In this document: positions 57,360 through 64,000 of the stretch, piece by piece
Layout of the letters: each line of letters opens with the position of its first letter
How positions within the stretch are numbered: position 1 is the first letter of the stretch
Origin: Tubiluchus corallicola
Lineage: Eukaryota > Priapulida > Priapulimorpha > Priapulimorphida > Tubiluchidae
Assembly (NCBI GenBank): GCA_030141605.1
Contig: JAQGDQ010000106.1
Span: 186,001 to 250,000 of the forward strand
Direction: 5' to 3'
Length of the DNA: 64,000 nt
The notes under the pieces: model-generated
Databases searched by the model: none
Seen by the model: the letters and a program-made list of their open reading frames with translations, nothing else
What the model was told of the DNA's origin: nothing
Position numbers and translations under genes: made by a program

Positions 57360-58160
57360 GAAGATTTTGTTAATTATGGTAAAATTAGTAAGACAAAAAC
57401 ATGCAAGTATCTTTGTTACTGGTTTACAAGCAAAAACAGATGATGTTAGCATTGATATGTTTAAAGAAAGAAAACATGGAATGAAAGTTATGATAATGGA
57501 CATAAATAATATTGGGTCAGAAACAATTGTGAGATATAAATCAACAGAAGCAAGACTAATAATGTAAGCAACAGTGGTGATACTGGTATTGTTATATAGC
57601 AGTGAAACATAGACGAATTTAACAAATAGTGAGTGGAGGCGGTTAGAAAGTATTCACTTCAAAGCATTAACTAAATTGTTGTGTGAAGAAACCCTTATTG
57701 GGACATTTTAGTTCAAATACATTGCTGACTAATGAAAGATACAGTTGATTACAAAATTTAATGTTTTCACCATTTCATTAATTTTTAAATGGTGAAATTT
57801 TGATGATAAGAGAATTGCTAAACAAGTAGTTATGGAACAAAAAAAGACTGAGTATTATGAAATAAACAGTAGTGATATGGAACAAGTAGATAACAAAAAG
57901 AAGTCTGAATGGAAAAAGATGGCCAAAACTAAATTAACAATAAAAATAGCTTAGGGATTCAGAATAAAATGAAATAAAATGACCAAACAAGATTTCTGAA
58001 ATATAGTGAATTTAAATAGCAAAATTATATTTCTCAGTTAGGTGTAAACAAGGCAAGTCAGTACATATACAAGTAATTTAATATGCCCTATGTGACTATG
58101 TCTAATACCTAAGAAAGTGCCACCGAACATCTATTTGTTTATAGTTGTTGAAGTCAAGTA
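57360..58160 (+). mobile_element. Decayed LINE, end of reverse transcriptase and C-terminus
   Basis: Broken frames give LVLLYSSET then TNLTNSEWRRLESIHFKAL (57570-57690), later KRIAKQVVMEQKKTEYYE (57810-57860), KKKSEWKKMAKTKLTIK (57895-57950) and ATEHLF (58110-58130). The order matches the post-RT region of non-LTR retrotransposons common in invertebrates. Many stops are present. Confidence 0.5.
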
Positions 58161-58179
58161 AAAAATTGGGGGTCGATGC

Positions 58180-58890
58180 CCGAGCTTTAGATGCTATAAG
58201 TGTGGAAATTACTTAGTATACGAAAGGGCATTATGGAATGTAGAAAAGAATGTGGAATAATAATGAAACTGCATCATAGTGTTTACGGATCATGAAGTCC
58301 TTCCTTTTTTATGGAAGAGAAGCAAAAGTGTGTCTTAAGTTTTTAAATAGAGTCATATTCATGAATGAAGATAGATTATTAAAAAATTGTGAGCTTTCTG
58401 GCTCTTGTAGAATTCGTCAGGGAATTTATGGTGACATATTAGTGCTTGGAGGTTATCTAAGAAAGGTCTTAACAGATATAATTTTGAAGGATAGACCAAT
58501 TCCATAGAAAGGAAAGTTAGTGAAGCTGATATGCAGACTTGTAAAAATCAGCTAGATAGGTCTTCCACAGCGGTTAGATATAGTAAAAATAACTCTGTAC
58601 GATGATATGAAGTTTGTATGGATGATACTCGGAAATCTGAATTGATTGTTAAAGCGAGCATTGGCACTCTAGAGTTGAGAGAAATGAGAATTTTATAGAA
58701 ATAAAGCATTTGTTATTATAATGATAGTATTGAAGATGTGAAACACGTATTATGATATGATCAAGAAGTAGAAGAGATAAATTGGCAAGGAGAAGATTAA
58801 CTGGATGTAATTTGGCGACAATGTCAATTGTGCTAAAAACTCTTCGTGAGATAACGTGCCACATAATGATGTACAGGTTGAGCAATAGTG
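58180..58890 (+). mobile_element. Possible second LINE-like relic
   Basis: A frame at 58292-58507 includes AKVCLKFLNRVIFMNEDRLL, resembling a block near the C-terminus of some non-LTR polyproteins. The rest is degraded and unassigned. Confidence 0.3.
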
Positions 58891-59442
58891 ATTGCTGTTA
58901 TAGCCAAATTATAGCCTTTTTTGGCAATGTGCCCGAGGCAAAATGATCAGAGGCATTGTACCTGAACCTGAATCAAGTGACTGCTTGCTGATCTTTCCAA
59001 TGAAGATTCAAGCCTATACCACTGAACTAATTAACATAAGGCTAAACCTAGAAAACTTAGGAAAACGAGTGTCCTTTATTCAAGATATTTTATTTAGTCT
59101 ATTGCACAATTGAAAACTCAATAAAAAATATTAAAATTATGCTGAGTACCGGTAAAATGGATCAATTTTACTCCACAAGTTAATAACATTTCACCAACAA
59201 ACTCTGCACGACGCTTTGCTCCAGGCGCAACAAATGAATGCTCACTATTGCACTATTTTTTTCATTTTGGCTGAATGTTAGTTTATGACTTCGTGATGTC
59301 TTAGATAAGTTGGCATAAAAGTATCTTGGTGTCTGCTTATACGATAGATTAATAGCTTGCCGTAAGAAAAAGTTCTATTTGTCTAAAAATGTAATTACCG
59401 TTTGATTACATACGCCTGCTGGCTGTGCATCTGTCGGTTATC

Positions 59443-60357
59443 ATGGCTGCTTCCAGGGTTACGGATTTTCCGTCTGTTTTGCGAGTAAAACGAAAACGAA
59501 CCGCAGACTGTGTAGAAACCTTATTCGTAGCGAGTAAAAGGCGAAAAGATAATACAGGAAAATTAACAGACTGTCAAACAGATGAAGAGAAGACCATATT
59601 TCGACTCGTAACTTCAAGCGAACAAGCAGCGAGTGAAGCAGTAGATAAACAAATACGCGAAGTTTTAAAATTAAATAGCCGCCATCGTGTTAGTAATGAT
59701 TATGCTGAAGGAAAAAATACAGGATGTGCTTCAACACAGGGTCGTGTGTTTCGATACAAAGACCGTTGCAAAAAGTATAAACTTATTTCTAGTCAACCAA
59801 ACATAACTACAAAAACTCAACGAACCATAGATTTTGATGCAAAGGAAAAAATGGTCAGCGATGATACTGAATCTGGTATCAATACTGATGATGCTGCCCT
59901 TTCTTACTGTTTATTCGATGTGATTGGGGAAGACATGAGTGAATGTTTTCCGCTTGGTGATAGATCAGAAAATGTAATTACTTGTAGCGGAATACCGATG
60001 GTACGTAAAACTTGTGAATCAAAACTGACAGATTATGTGTATGACTACTATTATGGAGATCAGCAATTATCAGTTGCAGATGAAATTCTAAGCATTAATG
60101 CTTATGGAGAAAATTATGTTTTTGATGAATATAGAGAATCGGAAGAATTTCGTGCTGATGACGAAGACGACAGCAATGACGAGGATAATTGGCGAAATGA
60201 TTATCCTGAGGAACTTGACTCTGAAGAAGAATATATGATGAATGCTTATGATCCGGACAGTCGCTGCATGATGGCCGATTTTTCTGAATTTGATATCGAT
60301 GAATTTGAAAATTATAAGTCGGATGGTAGTGAACACTGTTATAACAGTGCTTATTAA
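59443..60357 (+). CDS. SLC7A6OS: RNA polymerase II nuclear import factor SLC7A6OS (IWR1 homologue), intronless
   Basis: A 304-residue frame. The N-terminal VLRVKRKRT with a following basic cluster KRRK matches the conserved N-terminal block of SLC7A6OS/IWR1. The central DYVYDYYYG and the acidic DSNDEDNWRNDYPEE are the defining IWR1 signature. IWR1 binds assembled RNA polymerase II in the cytoplasm and carries it into the nucleus through an importin-alpha-dependent NLS, then recycles by export. The C-terminal third is strongly acidic. The start is the ATG at 59443 in a good context (TCATGG); the frame opens at 59425 only with GTG. Unlike its neighbours, no AG acceptor is present in the roughly 65 bases before this ATG. 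No introns. Confidence 0.92.
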   Translation: MAASRVTDFPSVLRVKRKRTADCVETLFVASKRRKDNTGKLTDCQTDEEKTIFRLVTSSEQAASEAVDKQIREVLKLNSRHRVSNDYAEGKNTGCASTQGRVFRYKDRCKKYKLISSQPNITTKTQRTIDFDAKEKMVSDDTESGINTDDAALSYCLFDVIGEDMSECFPLGDRSENVITCSGIPMVRKTCESKLTDYVYDYYYGDQQLSVADEILSINAYGENYVFDEYRESEEFRADDEDDSNDEDNWRNDYPEELDSEEEYMMNAYDPDSRCMMADFSEFDIDEFENYKSDGSEHCYNSAY

Positions 60358-60596
60358 CTGCTACTTATTAGATAGAACTAGTAATGTACGTGCAAATGTT
60401 ATGTAGTAAAATGGCCGAACATTGCTGTTGATACATTTAGAGTTTGCAAATATATCTTTTAAAGGTCGAGGACATAATTAAACTTGAATCCTATAAGAAA
60501 CCTTAACATGAAGCTTACTAGTTTTTAAAGATAAAAGAAATTAATTTTGCTTTTCCTGATGTTAAGAGTATTCAGTTTTTGTACGGACGACTTTTA

Positions 60597-60695
60597 TGAA
60601 ACTGACAAAGTTTGGGATTTACAGACATTTTGACCCTATGTGTGGACTGTAGATTTGGGAAACTGACAAAGACATTTGACCCTATGTGTGGAACA
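60597..60695. repeat. Direct repeat in the SLC7A6OS 3' flank
   Basis: GAAACTGACAAAG and TTGACCCTATGTGTGGA each occur twice, giving a local duplication with a short deletion in the second copy. Confidence 0.7.
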
Positions 60696-61204
60696 AATAG
60701 GTTGACCATATATGCTGGAGGTATTTCATTTTCACACAGGAGTCTGGCTGGCGGCAAGTTTGTCGTTTGTATTTGAAATTATTTTTCTTCATAATTTTAG
60801 TCCTACTAAAGATAAATCTAGCTGTTGATGTGTTGTGAATTTGTAATGACAGAGCTTGACATTAACACGTTAACTATAGTTTTCATAATTGTTTTGCTAT
60901 ATTGAACTGGTGCTGATTGTATAGGGATGTGTAATTTGATTACTTTCCAGTTTCCACCTGCGTAGTTTTGTGTGTTTAACTCCTCACAAAGGCTTCACAA
61001 AAGTAAGTGTAAAAATCTGCTGTTACTCTGGTTTCTAGCAGTATTTGACTAATACTATTTGGTGCCCTTGTCTGTTGGCAGCAGTAATATTTCCACATGC
61101 CTATAATAATTCTGTAATTAGTAAAAATAGTTAGCAATATACTCATTATACTGTTCTTCGTAGGACTCGCTATATGATGGTATTAAAGCCAGCCCAGATC
61201 ACAA
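60696..61204. other. Intergenic, nothing recognised
   Basis: No coding, RNA or repeat feature that I can support. The TTTATT near 61449 could be the poly(A) signal (AATAAA) of the minus-strand GPCR. Confidence 0.4.
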
Positions 61205-61335
61205 GGGTGTGTATGGTCTAGTGGTTATCGTATTGAACCAGTAATTCAAAAATCCTTCGCTGATCATTTCAAGCTCAATTCTGGCTGTTTCACATTTCCG
61301 TTCTTTCGCAAGTTTTTTTTTTTTAAATTCACACA
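61205..61335 (+). repeat. tRNA-derived SINE
   Basis: The head has a good pol III box A, TATGGTCTAGTGGTTATCG, then CCAGTAATTCA at the anticodon-arm position and a degenerate box B, CATTTCAAGCTC. It ends in a TTTCACATTTCC-like body and a T/A-rich tail. It is not a functional tRNA because the arms do not pair. A diverged relative is at 13805-13905. Confidence 0.5.
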
Positions 61336-61808
61336 TCACATTTTGCTTGCACTATATGGTACAGAGTGGTAGTAAACATTGTCTATACATTATATTAGCT
61401 TTGAAAAAGAAAGCAGGTGTATGAATAACTAAATTCAAACAATTCGTTTTTTTATTAAAACTTGTATGCTGTCAGTGCTTTGAGTGGTAGTGTTTATCTG
61501 CTGTTCATTCACATGTTAAAAGTGGGACTTGGAACCTCCGTGTTAGGCAGATTCATGTTGATTGCATTTCACTGTAGTTCATAAGTCTCAGTGAATGATA
61601 AGTTTGTAACGGTAACCCATTTTATCATCATTAATTTTAACAAACTGCAATATTGTATATAAAGTTACAATTGTGCACATATAAAAACTGTACATAAAGA
61701 TGTAGTGTATAAAAACATTTCTGTAAGAGAGATGGTTTGTAATTGACAGTCCAAAATTTAAATGTCTGACTTTACTTGCCAATACAAAGTGTCAATCAAC
61801 TTTTGACC

Positions 61809-62678
61809 TCATCCATCATAAGTACAAGGCAACAAAGCCTGAAATGCCACCCGGAATTCTGCACTTTTCCAAGCATAAATCAGTGGGTTCAAAGCAGAAT
61901 TTAGTGTTATTAATAGGTAACTAATTAACACCAGCCATGAAACAGAACAAAGTTTGCATAATGCTTGTATAGTTGTCACAAGTATATAAAACATCCAAGA
62001 AAGAGAAAATGCAATCAACAAAATTCCTACTGTTTGGGTTGCTTTATTTTGGGGCTCTGTAGCAGCTGCACCACTTTGCAACTGGCATACTGGTAGCTCA
62101 ATTACTCCTAAGGAATGGCGCTCTGTTCTTATTCGATTAAACTGTTTGGTTGCTTCTCTCCATATCTTTATATATGCAAAAACTAATACTAATGCTGGAA
62201 AGAAATGACACAGAAAAGTCACTACCAAGAATGATGTAGTCGCTTCAGTCACTAGGCTGTCATAATCCCTAGCTGGATGAGCTAGCATCACACACACTGG
62301 TGGGAGTGCACTTGTTAACCAAACCCCAATGATGATCCATCTTGTAGACAATACTGTGATGAGTCGCTGGTAGTGCAATGGGCACATGACAGCTATGTAT
62401 CTCTCTGTAGCAATGGCACACATATTAAACAAGCTGCATGTCCCGATGTAATAATCTAGAATTATGCTGAAAACGCTGTTCCTTAACAGTGGCAATAAAA
62501 CTGCAAAGAACAAGCCGTACAGGAGGTCAGCTATTGCAAGTGAAGTAAGAAAGTAATTACGGCAGCAATGCAAATTTTTATGTTTTATCACCGATACTAT
62601 TACTAATGTGTTGCCAGCAACTGCTGTGACTCCTATTATACCACCAGCAGCATGAAAAATTGCTGTTACTGCATCCAT
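61809..62678 (-). CDS. Class A (rhodopsin-like) G protein-coupled receptor, intronless, orphan
   Basis: Encodes 289 residues with seven hydrophobic helices and a very short N-terminus (about 8 residues). Helix 1 has GNTLVIV, helix 2 LAIADLL with Asp2.50, helix 3 ends TERYIAV (an E/DRY motif), helix 4 carries the conserved Trp, helix 5 has a Pro, and helix 7 has NSALNPLIYAW. Aligning from the ERY motif puts Asp at 3.32, an amine-receptor feature, and Ser rather than Cys at 3.25, as in melanocortin/cannabinoid-type receptors. Pro6.50 of the CWxP motif is replaced by Phe (FSLSWMFY). The sequence is nearest in style to MECA-cluster or amine receptors, but the ligand cannot be assigned. Start at 62678; an AG lies two bases upstream in a poor acceptor context. 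Confidence 0.85.
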   Translation of the reverse strand: MDAVTAIFHAAGGIIGVTAVAGNTLVIVSVIKHKNLHCCRNYFLTSLAIADLLYGLFFAVLLPLLRNSVFSIILDYYIGTCSLFNMCAIATERYIAVMCPLHYQRLITVLSTRWIIIGVWLTSALPPVCVMLAHPARDYDSLVTEATTSFLVVTFLCHFFPALVLVFAYIKIWREATKQFNRIRTERHSLGVIELPVCQLQSGAAATEPQNKATQTVGILLIAFSLSWMFYILVTTIQALCKLCSVSWLVLISYLLITLNSALNPLIYAWKSAEFRVAFQALLPCTYDG

Positions 62679-62937
62679 GTCTGGTGTATTGTGCGTATTC
62701 GTGCTTTACAAAACTCACTCGTAAGAAAATATCAAGAATTATGTATCTGCGAAACTAATTAATCGATACCATACAGGTTTTTGTCTCATATGCGCATTGT
62801 GCTGTGAAGCCTTTATTCAGAATTTGCACTTTGTCCTTCATTATTGAATTACCATGAGGTATCAGAAGAAACATCAGCATACATTTGTACAATATCGATA
62901 ATATGAATGACCTTAATGCATGTTTGTTTACACACTT

Positions 62938-63000
62938 TGTATTGTTACATGACGTCATTGCATGCAGCATGTTCTGTTATCAAAATGTAAATAATGTTTC
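62938..63000. repeat. Upstream duplicated module, copy 1 (contains CRE)
   Basis: About 62 bp resembling the module at 63476-63538. Shared words include TTACATG, GCATGCA and TTCTGTTATNAAAATG followed by AAATAATGTT. Confidence 0.7.
62950..62957. promoter_or_regulatory. Palindromic CRE (TGACGTCA)
   Basis: A perfect 8-bp cAMP-response element lies 272 bp upstream of the GPCR start and about 250 bp before the divergent gene. CREB/ATF binding is inferred from the motif alone. Confidence 0.4.
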
Positions 63001-63210
63001 AGCTACGCAACTTCTTGACAGTTTATTGAAAACTCACAATTATAAAAGATTTGCCTCCACTCTATATTCTATTAATTTTTGATCTTGTTAATGTACAAAT
63101 CTAGTTTACAAATATTTTCGACAGTGACATGTCTCAAATCTCATACAATCATGATAGTTTATGTAGTCAAATTTGCTTTAATTTTTAAGTTGACTTTGAA
63201 TTGGTTAGGC

Positions 63211-64000
63211 ATGGAAGGTACGATTGTTGCCAAGTGTTATGCCATGTGCGTATTGCACGAACAGTGTCAGTTAATTTTTTAATTCTGTTTGTATAGGCAG
63301 GTGATATAGACATACGCAAAACAGTGGCTGAACTGGAGCAGCTGTACATTAGTTCACTTTTGAAAATAAAAGGTAATTTTTGGACTATTGTTGCGGGTAG
63401 GGTTCTGTAAAGTCTACCCCGTGTAATTACAGATCTCCTTTTTGAGCATTGTTTAAAAACAAAATTTACGCCATCTGTATTTTTACATGGTGTTATTTGC
63501 ATGCAACACATTCTGTTATGAAAATGCAAATAATGTTCAAGTGAATAAACTGTTACTAACTGTTAACGCAATGTCGAATGTTTAGGCATTACTGTTAATT
63601 GATACCGTTACTGTTAGTCATGATTTATAGACCATCAAAAGCATTAACCTTTTTATAATAACGTATTTACTTTCATTGTATATTAGCTGCACAAGCTGCC
63701 ATGTGGCTTTTAACGAAAAGCAGTATTATATACATGTTTGCAGAAGATGTCATAAAAGCATCTGCGAATGTCGGACAGAAATTTGTGGAAGCAGTAAAGG
63801 CAGAACAACTGGTGACAGCTGAGCTTATTAAACATGAGTTTCGAAATTCTTTGGAAGATTGTTTGAAAGAAAAACCATCTGAAAGCAGATGCTCCCAGTT
63901 TCCAACAAATAAAGTAACAAATGAAAATCCTCCTCAAGAATTCATGATGCTTGACCAAATCCATGCTGGGAAAGAGAAGAATTCGTCTGAACTCACAGCT
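63211..64000 (+). CDS. Unrecognised gene, 5' part, runs off the window
   Basis: Exons 63301-63372 and 63687 to beyond 64000 join in frame (phase 1) and give DIDIRKTVAELEQLYIS, then AAMWLLTKSSIIYMFAED and a charged, Ser-rich stretch. A plausible first exon, 63211-63217 (ATGGAAG), would start the protein MEGDIDIRK, with an 83-nt intron and an acceptor (TTGGTTAG) two bases before the ATG. That first exon is tentative because other introns in this window are much longer. About 131 residues are visible: a short hydrophobic segment near residues 31-40, then amphipathic helix-like sequence. I do not recognise the family. Confidence 0.55.
63476..63538. repeat. Upstream duplicated module, copy 2 (contains two octamer motifs)
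   Basis: About 80% similar by eye to 62938-63000. In this copy the CRE is lost, but ATTTGCAT (63495-63502) and ATGCAAAT (63524-63531), the POU octamer in both orientations, are present. It lies in the intron of the terminal gene. Confidence 0.6.

Noticed and set aside
58920-59045. tRNA-like or SINE-like signal on the minus strand
   Set aside because: TTAGTTCAGTGGTATAG resembles box A, but no acceptable box B, arm pairing or tail was found.
61205-61290. Functional tRNA gene
   Set aside because: The box A is good, but the acceptor and T arms do not pair and box B is degenerate; called a SINE instead.

Overview
This window is nuclear DNA from an invertebrate animal. It is AT-rich, with long GT-AG introns, many decayed transposons and a typical metazoan gene set (proteasome subunit, centriole proteins, class A GPCR). 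The sequence alone does not fix the phylum. Several genes have a 3' splice site a few bases before the start codon. This fits 5'-UTR introns, or a lineage with spliced-leader trans-splicing such as tunicates or hydrozoans.

Layout. 1453-3438 (-): an intronless TM9SF2-like endomembrane protein. 3.6-8.2 kb: a transposon-rich spacer with a 17-bp satellite split by a TIR element, a hAT element with 8-bp target duplication, and a second TIR element with 9-bp target duplication. 8953-15657 (+): proteasome subunit alpha type-3 in 10 exons, with an antisense LINE relic in intron 1. 16.5-17.5 kb: another hAT-like element. 18198-31480 (-): triokinase/FMN cyclase (dihydroxyacetone kinase) in 16 exons, whose introns hold a 52-bp minisatellite and a second, inverted copy of the hAT element. 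32-37 kb: a fold-back repeat and LINE relics, one with a 5' inversion. 37256-53506 (+): a CEP152/Asterless orthologue in 17 exons, about 1093 residues, with a mariner/pogo-type element in intron 7. 54418-54912 (-): an intronless centrin. 55.4-58.9 kb: dispersed repeats and retroelement relics. 59443-60357 (+): intronless SLC7A6OS/IWR1. 61809-62678 (-): an intronless class A GPCR. 63211 to the end (+): the 5' part of an unrecognised gene.

The genes do not form a pathway, but CEP152 and centrin, both centriole proteins, are tail-to-tail neighbours. All eight genes alternate in strand. The most unusual feature is in the largest CEP152 exon. It encodes 14 successive units of a 15-residue coiled-coil repeat (one unit has 11 residues), each led by W, F, L or M, with DNA similarity between units that suggests internal expansion. 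No rRNA gene, clear tRNA gene or CRISPR array was seen. Exon boundaries were assigned by hand from splice consensus, reading phase and protein similarity recalled from memory, not from alignment.
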